This document shows positions 40,379 through 49,277 of a stretch of DNA of 59,655 nt, piece by piece (the stretch's first letter is position 1; each line of letters begins with the position of its first letter). The stretch lies in NCBI GenBank assembly GCA_002344625.1, contig DDUE01000082.1, positions 1 through 59,655 on the forward strand. The letters are read 5' to 3'. A program made the translations under genes and the position numbers. The stretch is from Rhodocyclaceae bacterium UBA2346. Lineage in GTDB: Bacteria; Pseudomonadota; Gammaproteobacteria; Burkholderiales; Rhodocyclaceae. Under the pieces are notes generated by a model, which had not been told where the DNA came from, did no database searches, and saw only the letters and a program-made list of their open reading frames with translations.

Positions 40379-41053
40379 TCAGAGTGATAGCCCTGTCTGC
40401 ATCAGGGTGCGCAGCAGGGGCAGGGTGATCGGACGCTTGTGTTCCAGCGATGCACGGTCGAGGGCGTCGATCAGGCCGACGAGGCTAGGCAGGTCGCGGC
40501 GGCCGTGGCGCAAGATGAAGGCGATGACTTCGTCACCCAGGCGCAGCCCCCGGCGTTCGGCGAGCATTGCCAGAATGGCGGTGCGCGATCTGTCGTCCAG
40601 TGGTCTGAGCTCGAAGATCAGGCCCTGGCCGATGCGGGTGCGGGTGTCTTCGCGCACGCCGAGGTCGCGCGGAGCACAGGGGCCCGCCAGCAGCAGTGTC
40701 TGATTCAGGTGCCGCGCGCGGTTGAAGGTGTTGAACAAGGCGACCTGGGCGTCGGGGCGCAAACGATCCACGTCGTCGAGCGCGATCAGCAACCCGGGGG
40801 TGTCGGGCAGCGTGGCGCCGATGGTCTCGGCGGCGAGATAGCATGCCGGCCGCCCGGCGGTCTGGCTGAGCGCGACCGAAGCCTGCAAGAGATGGCTGCG
40901 GCCGCTGGCCGCGTCGCCCCAGAGGTAGAGGGGGCCTTCGCCCCGGACGGCGAGGGCCAGTGCCTCGATCAGCGCGCCATTCTCGCCAGCCACGAAATTG
41001 CCGAAATCGGGGGGCGCGTCCAGATGGATGTCGAGGACCAGTTGCTCCATCAT
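40379..41053 (-). CDS. hda: DnaA regulatory inactivator Hda
   Basis: 224 residues, DnaA-like AAA+ domain. An N-terminal QLVLDIHLD resembles the clamp-binding QL(S/D)LxF element. LYLWGDAASGRSHLLQA is a weak Walker A (GxxxxGRS), then LIALDDVDRLR and the arginine-finger/sensor region RTRIGQGLIFELRPLDDRSRTAIL; the C-terminus matches HRRDLPSLVGLIDALDRASL. It stimulates DnaA-ATP hydrolysis with the beta clamp to limit initiation. Its ATG overlaps the stop of the upstream transporter gene (ATGA). Confidence 0.92.
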   Translation of the reverse strand: MMEQLVLDIHLDAPPDFGNFVAGENGALIEALALAVRGEGPLYLWGDAASGRSHLLQASVALSQTAGRPACYLAAETIGATLPDTPGLLIALDDVDRLRPDAQVALFNTFNRARHLNQTLLLAGPCAPRDLGVREDTRTRIGQGLIFELRPLDDRSRTAILAMLAERRGLRLGDEVIAFILRHGRRDLPSLVGLIDALDRASLEHKRPITLPLLRTLMQTGLSL

Positions 41054-42141
41054 TCCTCGCGCTCGGCCGAGCGGGCTTCGCCCAGGTAGACCGAGCTCTT
41101 CAGCCACGCATCGCGCACTTCGCGCAGCCCGACCAGGATCGCGGCGCTCGCGGGCAAGGCGATCAGCATGCCGACGAAGCCGAACAACTGACCGAATGCC
41201 ATCAGGGCGAAAATCACCGCGAGCGGGTGCAGGCCTATCCGCTCGCCGACGAGGTAGGGGGTGAGCACATAGCTTTCGAGTATCTGCCCCAGCCCGTAGA
41301 CGATGCCGACGCCGATCAGCGGAGCCCAGCCTTCGGCCTGCAGCAGCGCGGCGAGGATCGCGAGCACCAGTCCGCCGCCGAAACCGACGAAGGGAATGAA
41401 CGTGAGCAGGCCGGTGATCACGCCGACCGGCAGCGCGAACTTGAGGCCCGCGATCCACAGGCCGATGGCGTAGAACGCGGCCAGCAGCAGCATCACCGAA
41501 AGCTGTCCGCGCAGGAATTCCGACAGCACCGAATCGATGTCGCCGACGATGCGCGTGGTGCGTTGCAGCATGGGGCGGGGCAGGGTGTTGCGCAGCGTTT
41601 CGATGATGCGCGGCCATTCCTGCAGCAGGTAGAACATCACGATCGGCACCAGCACCAGACTCGCGACGAAGCCGATCAGCGCGAGACCGCCCTGTCCGGC
41701 GTGGCTGAGCAGTTTCGGGATCAGGTTGGTGGCCTCGTCGCGGTATCCGGCCGCCCAGCCCTTGAGCGAAGCGATGTCCAGTTGCACGGTCGTGCCGAAG
41801 CGCTCGTTGAGCGCCGGGATGATGTTGCTGTCGAGTCGGTCCATCAGGTCGGGCAGGCGGGCGATCAGGATCACCGCCTCGCGGTAGATCATCGGTGCGA
41901 GGATGAGCAGCAGCAACAGCAGTGCCAGCCCCATCGCGACGATGACCGAAAGCACCGCCAGCGCGCGCGGAATCCGGCGCGACACCATCCAGTTCACCAT
42001 CGGGTCGCAGATGTAGGCGAAGACCGCCGCTATCGCGAACGGTGCCAGGATCGGCGACAGCATGTAGAACAGGCTGACCAGCGCCAAGCCCACCGCGATC
42101 CATACGGCGGTTTGAAGTCGATCGGAGCGGGAAGGGTTCAT
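41050..42141 (-). CDS. AI-2E-family transporter (PerM-like)
   Basis: 363 residues with about eight membrane helices; ITGLLTFIPFVGFGGGLVLA and LTPYLVGERIGLHPLAVIFALMAFGQLFGFVGMLIALPASAAI are the signature C-terminal region. Family members export autoinducer-2 or other solutes, or Na+/Li+; the substrate here is unknown. The start at 42141 (MNPSRSDRLQTAVWI) is preferred. The gene is divergent from purM and coupled to hda, an arrangement common in betaproteobacteria. Confidence 0.9.
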   Translation of the reverse strand: MNPSRSDRLQTAVWIAVGLALVSLFYMLSPILAPFAIAAVFAYICDPMVNWMVSRRIPRALAVLSVIVAMGLALLLLLLILAPMIYREAVILIARLPDLMDRLDSNIIPALNERFGTTVQLDIASLKGWAAGYRDEATNLIPKLLSHAGQGGLALIGFVASLVLVPIVMFYLLQEWPRIIETLRNTLPRPMLQRTTRIVGDIDSVLSEFLRGQLSVMLLLAAFYAIGLWIAGLKFALPVGVITGLLTFIPFVGFGGGLVLAILAALLQAEGWAPLIGVGIVYGLGQILESYVLTPYLVGERIGLHPLAVIFALMAFGQLFGFVGMLIALPASAAILVGLREVRDAWLKSSVYLGEARSAEREE

Positions 42142-42288
42142 TTCAAGTAAAATCGCGAGTTGCGTCGGCAACGGGCCGGCAGACATCATTAATGTAACCA
42201 CTCGGTGTTGCGCGCTCAAGCTTGCTTGGGTAAGCGTTTTTGGTCTGGTCGCAAGTGCGACGCCGATTGGCAAGCCTTAGGAACGATC

Positions 42289-43323
42289 TTGACCTCCCTG
42301 ACTTATCGTGATGCCGGCGTGGATATCGACGCGGGCGACAATCTCGTGGAGCGCATCAAGCCGCTCGCGAAACGGACGCTGCGCCCCGAGGTGATGGGCG
42401 GTATCGGTGGCTTCGGTGCCTTGTTCGAGCTCACCGGCAAGTATCGCGAACCGGTGCTGGTGTCGGGCACCGATGGTGTGGGGACCAAGCTCAAGCTCGC
42501 GTTCCAGTTGAACCGCCATGATACCGTCGGCCAGGATCTGGTCGCGATGAGCGTAAACGACATTCTGGTGCAGGGGGCCGAACCCTTGTTCTTCCTCGAC
42601 TATTTCGCCTGCGGCAAACTCGATGTCGATACGGCGGCCGACGTGGTCAAGGGCATCGCGACCGGATGCGAGCTTGCGGGCTGCGCGCTGATCGGGGGCG
42701 AAACGGCCGAGATGCCGGGCATGTACCCGGCCGGTGAATACGATCTGGCCGGGTTTGCGGTCGGGGCGGTCGAGAAATCCGAGATCATCGACGGCAGCAC
42801 CATCGTGCCGGGTGACGTGGTGCTGGGTTTGGCCTCGAGTGGCGCGCATTCGAACGGCTATTCGCTGATTCGCAAGATCATCGAAGTGGCCAAGCCCGAT
42901 CTGGACGCCGATCTCGACGGTCGGCCATTGCGCGACGTCGTGCTCGAACCGACGCGCATCTACGTCAAGCCCTTGCTGGCGTTGATGAAGTCGCGTGCGG
43001 GCCTGGTGAAGGGCATGGCCCACATCACCGGCGGCGGCATTACCGAAAACGTACCGCGAATCCTGGGCGAGCACCTCGCCGCCCGTATCGATGCCGGGAG
43101 CTGGCGCATGCCGGCGCTGTTCCAGTGGTTGCAGGCGGCGGGCAAGGTTGCCGACCAGGAGATGTATCGGGTGTTCAACTGCGGCATCGGCATGGTCGTG
43201 ATCGTCGCCGAAGAGGACGCTGCCGGCGCCGTCGCGCAGCTCGAGCAGGCGGGCGAAACCGTCTTCACCATTGGCCGAATCGCGCGCCGCGCCGCCGGCG
43301 AGGCGCAGACGACCGTAGCCTAG
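42289..43323 (+). CDS. purM: phosphoribosylformylglycinamidine cyclo-ligase
   Basis: 344 residues. [21 protein letters not shown] at the start, [51 protein letters not shown] and [14 protein letters not shown] are all AIR synthetase motifs. The only start in the expected place is TTG at 42289, with AGGA six bases upstream. Step 5 of purine synthesis. The 146-base gap before it is the shared upstream region with the divergent PerM gene. Confidence 0.96.
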   Translation: MTSLTYRDAGVDIDAGDNLVERIKPLAKRTLRPEVMGGIGGFGALFELTGKYREPVLVSGTDGVGTKLKLAFQLNRHDTVGQDLVAMSVNDILVQGAEPLFFLDYFACGKLDVDTAADVVKGIATGCELAGCALIGGETAEMPGMYPAGEYDLAGFAVGAVEKSEIIDGSTIVPGDVVLGLASSGAHSNGYSLIRKIIEVAKPDLDADLDGRPLRDVVLEPTRIYVKPLLALMKSRAGLVKGMAHITGGGITENVPRILGEHLAARIDAGSWRMPALFQWLQAAGKVADQEMYRVFNCGIGMVVIVAEEDAAGAVAQLEQAGETVFTIGRIARRAAGEAQTTVA

Positions 43324-43489
43324 CGGGTCGCGTGCAACTTATCGCCCGGTGGTCTGTCAGGAGCGCATGTAGGTGGTTTGTGCGGGTGGCGGCTGCGCGC
43401 GCTTGGCCTGTGATGACTGGATGTTGAGGCGCTGCCCCGAGGCGGCCCGCGAACGGACGAGGTAACGCGGATGCAATGCAGTTTTGCGG

Positions 43490-44617
43490 ATGGGGGGCGC
43501 CTTGGCTAAGGCGGGCGTGATCGGGCTGAGTGTCGCCGGTCTCGTTGCGCTGGGTACCTACGCGTGGTGGACGCAGCAGCCAAGGTCCGAGCCGGTGCAG
43601 GTGGCGGTGCTGGATACGGCATCGGCACGACCGGAGGCGGTGGTCGAACTGGCCGAGGTGCTGGCCGAGGCCATGCCCGACGAACTCGGGGCGGTGGGTT
43701 CGCTGCGCTCGAACGAGTCGGTGATTCTTCGCCCCGAGGTGTCAGGACGGATCAGCCGGATCAGCTTCGAGGACGGGAGCCCGGTTGCGCGCGGAGCGGT
43801 GCTGATCGAGTTCGATGCCGCCGTGCAGCGGGCCGAGCTGCAGCAGGCTCAGGCCAATCTGTCACTGGCCGAATCCAACCATCGGCGTGTCGCGGATCTG
43901 TTCGAGCGCCGCTTCATCAGCCAGAGCGCCCGTGACGAGGCCGCCAGCCGCCAGGAGGTCGCGCGCGCGGCGGTGCAACTGGCGCAGGCCCAGCTCGCGC
44001 GGATGCGGATCGTCGCGCCTTTCGCCGGTACGGTCGGGATTCGCAACGTCAGCGTCGGCGACTATGTGAAAGATGGCGAAGAGCTGGTCAATCTCGAGGA
44101 CGTGTCGGTACTGAAGCTCGATTTTCGTCTGCCCGAGATCCACCATGCGAGCCTGCGCGTCGGGCAGGCCGTTGAAGTGAGCAGCGATGCGCTGCCCGGC
44201 GTGACCATGGCGGCGACGATAGACGCGATCGACCCGCTGGTCGATACCCAGGGCCGGGCCGTGGTGTTGCGCGCTAGCTTGCCGAACGCCGGCAACCAGT
44301 TGCGACCCGGCATGTTCGCCCGGGTGCGCGTGACCCTGGACGAACGCCCGGCGGTCGCGGTGGTGCCCGAAGAGGCGCTGATGCCGGCGGCGGGCAATCG
44401 CATGTTCGTGTACCGGGTGGTGGATGGCGTGGCGCGCAGGGTCGAGGTTCGCACCGGCGCTCGGCGCGATACACGAGTCGAGATCGTCGAGGGTCTGCAA
44501 CTGGGGGATGTGGTGGTGAGCGCCGGCCAGCTCAAGCTCCGTGACGGCGATGCGGTGCGCACCCGCACCGACGGCGATGGCGCGGTCGCGCCGGCGGCGT
44601 CGGCCCGGGCGGGATAG
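43490..44617 (+). CDS. RND efflux periplasmic adaptor (membrane fusion protein)
   Basis: About 375 residues. A single N-terminal membrane anchor (AGVIGLSVAGLVALGTY) is followed by the adaptor layout: lipoyl half-motif RPEVSGRISRISFEDGSPVARGAVLIEFD, a short alpha hairpin with LQQAQANLSLAESNHRRVADLFERRFISQSARDEA, the second lipoyl half with MRIVAPFAGTVGIRNVSVGDYVKDGEEL, then the beta-barrel and membrane-proximal domains. It pairs with the RND pump that follows 6 bases later. The start is uncertain (ATG 43490 or TTG 43484). No outer-membrane TolC-type gene is adjacent. Confidence 0.93.
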   Translation: MGGALAKAGVIGLSVAGLVALGTYAWWTQQPRSEPVQVAVLDTASARPEAVVELAEVLAEAMPDELGAVGSLRSNESVILRPEVSGRISRISFEDGSPVARGAVLIEFDAAVQRAELQQAQANLSLAESNHRRVADLFERRFISQSARDEAASRQEVARAAVQLAQAQLARMRIVAPFAGTVGIRNVSVGDYVKDGEELVNLEDVSVLKLDFRLPEIHHASLRVGQAVEVSSDALPGVTMAATIDAIDPLVDTQGRAVVLRASLPNAGNQLRPGMFARVRVTLDERPAVAVVPEEALMPAAGNRMFVYRVVDGVARRVEVRTGARRDTRVEIVEGLQLGDVVVSAGQLKLRDGDAVRTRTDGDGAVAPAASARAG

Positions 44618-44623
44618 CGGGCC

Positions 44624-47600
44624 ATGCGCATCTCGGAGATCTGCATTCGCCGTCCCGTTTTTGCGACGGTCTTGTCGCTGCTGTTGATCCTGATCGGCCT
44701 GATGTCGTACTCCCGCCTCACGGTGAGGGAGTATCCGAACATCGACGAACCGGTGGTCACGGTCGATACCGTGTACGCCGGGGCGAGTGCCGAGATCGTC
44801 GAATCGCAGGTCACCAAGCCCCTCGAGGACTCGCTGGCGGGGATTGAAGGTGTCGACGTGTTGTCGTCGATCAGCCGCCAGGAGCGCAGCCAGATCACTA
44901 TTCGTTTTCGCATCGAACGCAGTGCCGACAGCGCCGCGGCCGATGTGCGCGACCGGGTCTCGCGTGTCCGGCGGCGTTTGCCCGACGATGTGGACGAGCC
45001 CGTGATTGCCAAGGTCGAGGCGGACGCCAGCCCGATCATCTGGCTGGCGTTTTCTTCGGAACGCCACTCCCCGCTCGAGATGAGCGACTTTGCCAACCGG
45101 GTGGTGAAGCCGCGCCTCCAGACGCTTCCGGGGGCCGCCGACGCGCGCGTGTTCGGCGAGCGCCGCTACTCGATGCGGGTGTGGCTCGATCGCGATCGGC
45201 TGGCTGCATTCGATCTGACCGTCCAGGACGTCGAGGAGGCGATCCGGCGACAGAACATCGAGCTGCCGGCGGGGCGGATCGAGAGCCAGTTGCGCGAGTT
45301 CGCGGTGGTCGCGCGCACCGACCTGGCCGATACCGAGGCGTTCGGTGCGGTGGTGGTGCGGCAGCCCTCGACCCCCGACGGCTATCCGGTGCGCATCCGG
45401 GATCTCGGCCGGGTCGAGGTCGGGGCGCAGAACGAGCGGGTTTCGGTGCGCTTCATGGGCAAGCCCGCGGTATCGATCGGCCTCATCAAGCAGGCGACCG
45501 CGAACCCGCTCGATCTCAAGCGGGGCCTGGTCGAAATGTTGCCGCGGCTCACCGAGGAACTGCCCGCAGGCATGTCGATGACGATCGCGAACGACACCAC
45601 GGTGTTCATCGAACGTTCCATCGAGGCGGTGTTTTCGACCATCTGGGAAGCGGTGCTGCTGGTCGCGCTGGTGTGTCTGTTCTTCCTGCGCAGTTGGCGG
45701 GCGATGCTGGTGCCGCTGGTCACGATACCGGTGTCGTTGATCGGTGCCTTTGCGTTGATGTTCGCGCTGGGGTTTTCGATCAACACCCTCACCTTGCTCG
45801 CGCTGGTGCTCGCGATCGGTCTGGTCGTGGACGATGCGATCGTGGTGCTCGAGAACATCTATCGCCATATCGAAGACGGGATGGCGCCGCTTGCGGCGGC
45901 GTTTCGCGGCGCCAAGGAGATCGGTTTCGCGGTGGTCGCGATGACCATCACGCTCGCCGCCGTCTATGCGCCGGTCGCCTTCATGACCGGCCGCACCGGC
46001 AAGTTGTTTGGCGAATTCGCATTGACGCTCGCGGGGGCCGTGCTGGTTTCCGGCTTCGTCGCGCTGACGCTGTCGCCGATGATGTGTTCGCAACTCCTGC
46101 GCCATCAGCCCAAGCATGGCCGCGTATACAACGCGATCGAGGGCTTCCTGGGCGGGCTCACCCGTGGCTATCAGCGCGCGCTGGTCGCATCGTTGCGGGT
46201 GCGCTGGGTGGTGATGCTGGTGTTCGCGGCGGTGGCGGGCAGCTCGGTGTGGCTCTTCGCGCAACTCAAGTCCGAACTCGCGCCGGTGGAGGATCGTGGC
46301 CGAGTCATCGGCCTGTACAACGGGCCCGAGGGCGCCACGATGGATTACATGGCGCGCTATTCCCGCCAGATCGAGGACGTCTATGCCGATACCGCGGACG
46401 TCGATCGCTACCTCGTCATCACCGGCAATCCGACCCTGTCGCAGGGCATCTCGTTCGTGGGCCTGACCGACTGGGCCGAGCGGGACCGCGGCGCCGCCGC
46501 GATCGCCGCCGAGTTGCAGCCGCGGCTGAGTGCGATCCCGGGCGTGCAGGCGTTTCCGGTGATGCCGGCGGCGTTTGGCCAGAGCGCCCGCTCGCGCCCG
46601 GTCGCGTTCGTCATCACCTCTTCGGACAGTTACGAGGAGATGGCCCGCTACAGCGGCATGATCCTGGACGAGATGCGCGACAACCCGGGTTTCGTGTCGC
46701 CGGACAGCGATCTCAAGCTGACCATGCCGGAGCTCGCGGTCGAGGTCGATCGCGATCGCGCGGCCGACCTCGGCGTGCCGGTCGACGTGATCGGGCGCAC
46801 CCTCGAGACCATGCTGGGTGGCCGCCAGGTCACACGCTACAAGCAGGAAGGCGAGCAGTATGACGTGATCGTGCAGATGGACGCCGGCAGCCGCACCGGC
46901 CCGCGCGACATCAGCGACATCTATGTGCGCGGCGCGAACGGGGCGATGGTGCCGCTGGCGAGTTTGCTGCGGGTGGATGAATCGGTGAGTCCGCGCGAGC
47001 TCAACCACTTCGGGCAGCGCCGCTCGGTGATCGTCACCGCCAATCTCGGGCCCGGTTATTCGATGGGCGAGGCGCTGGCCTGGCTCGATGCGACCGCGGC
47101 GCGCGTGCTGCCGCCCGGCTACGCGACCGACTACGAAGGGCAATCGCGCGAGTTTCGCAGCAGCTCGGCGAGCCTGATGCTCACGTTCGTGCTCGCGCTG
47201 GCTTTCATCTATCTGGTGCTGGCGGCGCAGTTCGAGAGTTTTCGCGATCCGTTCATCATCATGCTGACCGTGCCGCTGTCGATGACCGGCGCGCTCGGCG
47301 CGCTGTACCTGACCGGCGGAACGCTCAACGTCTATAGCCAGATCGGCCTGGTGACGCTGGTCGGGCTGATCACCAAGCACGGTATCCTGATCGTCGAGTT
47401 CGCGAACCAGCTGCGCGACCAGGGGGCCGCGATGCGCGAGGCGGTGGTGGAGGCGTCGGTGTTGCGGCTGCGCCCGATCCTGATGACGACCGGGGCGATG
47501 GTGCTCGGCGCGGTACCGCTGGCGCTTGCGACCGGCGCGGGCGCCGAGAGCCGCCAGCAGATCGGCTGGGTGATCGTCGGTGGCCTGCTGCTCGGCACCT

Positions 47601-47722
47601 TCTTCACCCTGTTCGTCGTTCCGACGGTTTATTCGCTGCTCGCGCGCCGTCACCGCACTGCCGCCCCCGATGCGCCGGTCGCCCCGCCGCCGGTCGAAGC
47701 CGGCCCGATCCTGAAATCATAG
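44624..47722 (+). CDS. RND multidrug efflux transporter (HAE1-like)
   Basis: 1032 residues, twelve membrane helices and two large periplasmic loops. The N-terminal RRPVFATVLSLLLILIGLMSY and the proton-relay Asp pair in LAIGLVVDDAIVVLENIYRHI (helix 4) identify a proton-driven AcrB/MexB-like pump; GLITKHGILIVEFANQLRDQG marks the second half. Substrates are probably drugs or hydrophobic compounds; the SMR/metal type is less likely because the heavy-metal subfamily motifs are missing. Encoded directly behind its adaptor. Confidence 0.96.
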   Translation: MRISEICIRRPVFATVLSLLLILIGLMSYSRLTVREYPNIDEPVVTVDTVYAGASAEIVESQVTKPLEDSLAGIEGVDVLSSISRQERSQITIRFRIERSADSAAADVRDRVSRVRRRLPDDVDEPVIAKVEADASPIIWLAFSSERHSPLEMSDFANRVVKPRLQTLPGAADARVFGERRYSMRVWLDRDRLAAFDLTVQDVEEAIRRQNIELPAGRIESQLREFAVVARTDLADTEAFGAVVVRQPSTPDGYPVRIRDLGRVEVGAQNERVSVRFMGKPAVSIGLIKQATANPLDLKRGLVEMLPRLTEELPAGMSMTIANDTTVFIERSIEAVFSTIWEAVLLVALVCLFFLRSWRAMLVPLVTIPVSLIGAFALMFALGFSINTLTLLALVLAIGLVVDDAIVVLENIYRHIEDGMAPLAAAFRGAKEIGFAVVAMTITLAAVYAPVAFMTGRTGKLFGEFALTLAGAVLVSGFVALTLSPMMCSQLLRHQPKHGRVYNAIEGFLGGLTRGYQRALVASLRVRWVVMLVFAAVAGSSVWLFAQLKSELAPVEDRGRVIGLYNGPEGATMDYMARYSRQIEDVYADTADVDRYLVITGNPTLSQGISFVGLTDWAERDRGAAAIAAELQPRLSAIPGVQAFPVMPAAFGQSARSRPVAFVITSSDSYEEMARYSGMILDEMRDNPGFVSPDSDLKLTMPELAVEVDRDRAADLGVPVDVIGRTLETMLGGRQVTRYKQEGEQYDVIVQMDAGSRTGPRDISDIYVRGANGAMVPLASLLRVDESVSPRELNHFGQRRSVIVTANLGPGYSMGEALAWLDATAARVLPPGYATDYEGQSREFRSSSASLMLTFVLALAFIYLVLAAQFESFRDPFIIMLTVPLSMTGALGALYLTGGTLNVYSQIGLVTLVGLITKHGILIVEFANQLRDQGAAMREAVVEASVLRLRPILMTTGAMVLGAVPLALATGAGAESRQQIGWVIVGGLLLGTFFTLFVVPTVYSLLARRHRTAAPDAPVAPPPVEAGPILKS

Positions 47723-47735
47723 GAGACTCAAACAT

Positions 47736-48191
47736 ATGCCGATGTTCGTAGATGATTCACCACCGGGGCAATGCATCTTCTGCCGCCTGATCGCGGGCGA
47801 GATCCCGGCCGCGCGCGTGCATGAGGACGCGCTGACGATCGCGTTCATGGACATCGGCCAGGTCAACCCCGGGCATGTGCTGGTCGCGAGCAAGCGCCAC
47901 GCGGCCAACCTGTTCGAACTCGACGGCGAAGAGGCGGCCGCGGTGATGCAGACGGCGCGGAAGGTGGCGCTGGCGGTGCGCGAGACGTTCGACCCGCCCG
48001 GGCTGACCCTGTTGCAGGCCAACGGCCGCGAGGGCGACCAGACCGTGTTTCATTTCCACATGCATGTCGTGCCGCGGCATGCGGACGATGGGATTGCGCT
48101 GTCCTGGCCGCGCAAGAATCCGCCCCCGGCACTGCTCGAAGACTATGCCGCCCGGTTGCGCGGGCGGATGCAGGTGCTGCGCGAAGCCTGA
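47736..48191 (+). CDS. HIT-family nucleotide hydrolase
   Basis: 151 residues. CIFCRLIAGEIPAARVHED at the start, NPGHVLVASKRHAANLFEL and the catalytic histidine triad HFHMHVVPRH (His 106, 108, 110). Likely acts on dinucleoside polyphosphates or nucleoside phosphoramidates. It starts 13 bases after the RND gene with GGAGA upstream, and its stop abuts the miaA stop with no gap. Confidence 0.93.
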   Translation: MPMFVDDSPPGQCIFCRLIAGEIPAARVHEDALTIAFMDIGQVNPGHVLVASKRHAANLFELDGEEAAAVMQTARKVALAVRETFDPPGLTLLQANGREGDQTVFHFHMHVVPRHADDGIALSWPRKNPPPALLEDYAARLRGRMQVLREA

Positions 48192-49172
48192 TCAGCCTGT
48201 CGGCGGGTGCGCGTCGAGTCCGCGCAAGGCTGTGTCGCGTACCTGCGAAACCCACCCGGCGCCCAGGCAGTCGATCTCGACCAGTTCCGGCCAGCTTTCC
48301 CGGAACTGGCGTTGCCAGGTGATCTGGCGCTTGGCGAGCTGGCGGGTGGCGGCAATGCCCTTGAAACGCAGCGTGGCGAGATCGTCCAGGCCTTCGAGAT
48401 GGTCCCATGCCTGGCGGTAGCCCACGCAGCGCATCGATGGCAGCTCGGCCGACAGGCGGTAAGTCTTGCGCAGTACTGCGAGTTCATCCACCAGGCCATG
48501 GGCCAGCATCAGGTCGAAGCGCGTCTCGATGCGCGCGTGCAGCACGCGCCGGTCCGATGGCGAGAGCGCGATCGGCACGAGCCGGTGGCGCGGCGCTTCG
48601 GTCGCGATCCGCGCGTGGCTCTCGGCGAGCGGCCGGCCGGTGAGCCGGACGATCTCGAGGGCGCGCTGGATGCGTTGGGCGTCGTTGGGGTTGAGGGCCG
48701 CTGCCGCGTCGGGGTCGAGCCGGGCGAGTTCGGCATGGCAGGCCGGCCAGCTCTCGCGTGCCGCCATGAGGTCGATTTCGGCGCGCAGAGCGGCATCGGC
48801 AGCGGGCAGGTCGGACAAGCCGTCGCGCAAGGCCTTGAAGTACAGCATCGTGCCGCCCACGAGCAGGGGAATCCGCCCGCGTGCCGAGATCTCATCCATC
48901 AGCGCCAGCGCGTCGGCGCGGAAGCGTGCCGCGGAGTAACGTTGTTCCGGACTCACGACGTCGATCAGGTGATGCGGGCATTGTGCCTGCTCGGCATGCG
49001 TCGGTTTGGCGGTGCCGATATCCATGTCGCGATAGACCAGGGCGGAGTCGACGCTGACGATCTCGACCGGCAGTGTTTGCGCCAGGGCAAGCGCGCAGTG
49101 GGTCTTGCCGCTGGCGGTCGGGCCGAGCAGCAGAAGGGCAGGCGGGGCGGAGGTGCGCGGGGTCGATGGCAA
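48192..49172 (-). CDS. miaA: tRNA dimethylallyltransferase
   Basis: About 326 residues. [18 protein letters not shown] (P-loop), [38 protein letters not shown] and [13 protein letters not shown] are the MiaA motifs; [11 protein letters not shown] lies further on. It adds the isopentenyl group to A37 of tRNAs reading UNN codons. The frame has no ATG near the start; TTG 49172 gives the usual length, TTG 49238 is the alternative. It lies 105 bases after mutL on the same strand, the common mutL-miaA order. Confidence 0.93.
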   Translation of the reverse strand: MPSTPRTSAPPALLLLGPTASGKTHCALALAQTLPVEIVSVDSALVYRDMDIGTAKPTHAEQAQCPHHLIDVVSPEQRYSAARFRADALALMDEISARGRIPLLVGGTMLYFKALRDGLSDLPAADAALRAEIDLMAARESWPACHAELARLDPDAAAALNPNDAQRIQRALEIVRLTGRPLAESHARIATEAPRHRLVPIALSPSDRRVLHARIETRFDLMLAHGLVDELAVLRKTYRLSAELPSMRCVGYRQAWDHLEGLDDLATLRFKGIAATRQLAKRQITWQRQFRESWPELVEIDCLGAGWVSQVRDTALRGLDAHPPTG

Positions 49173-49277
49173 GCGGCGGTATCTCGTGTCGGAGGGTCGG
49201 GGGGTCGGGGGTAAACAGCCGCAGGGCGGGCGTATCAAAGTAGCAAAGCGATGCGCGACCGGGGCGGATGCCGCAGC

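Noticed and set aside
43862..47653. 1263-codon minus-strand open frame opposite the RND genes
   Set aside because: It is the antisense shadow of the adaptor and pump. Its product is unusually rich in His, Arg, Asp and Gln with no domain, the pattern of GC-rich antisense frames, while the plus strand has clear family motifs.
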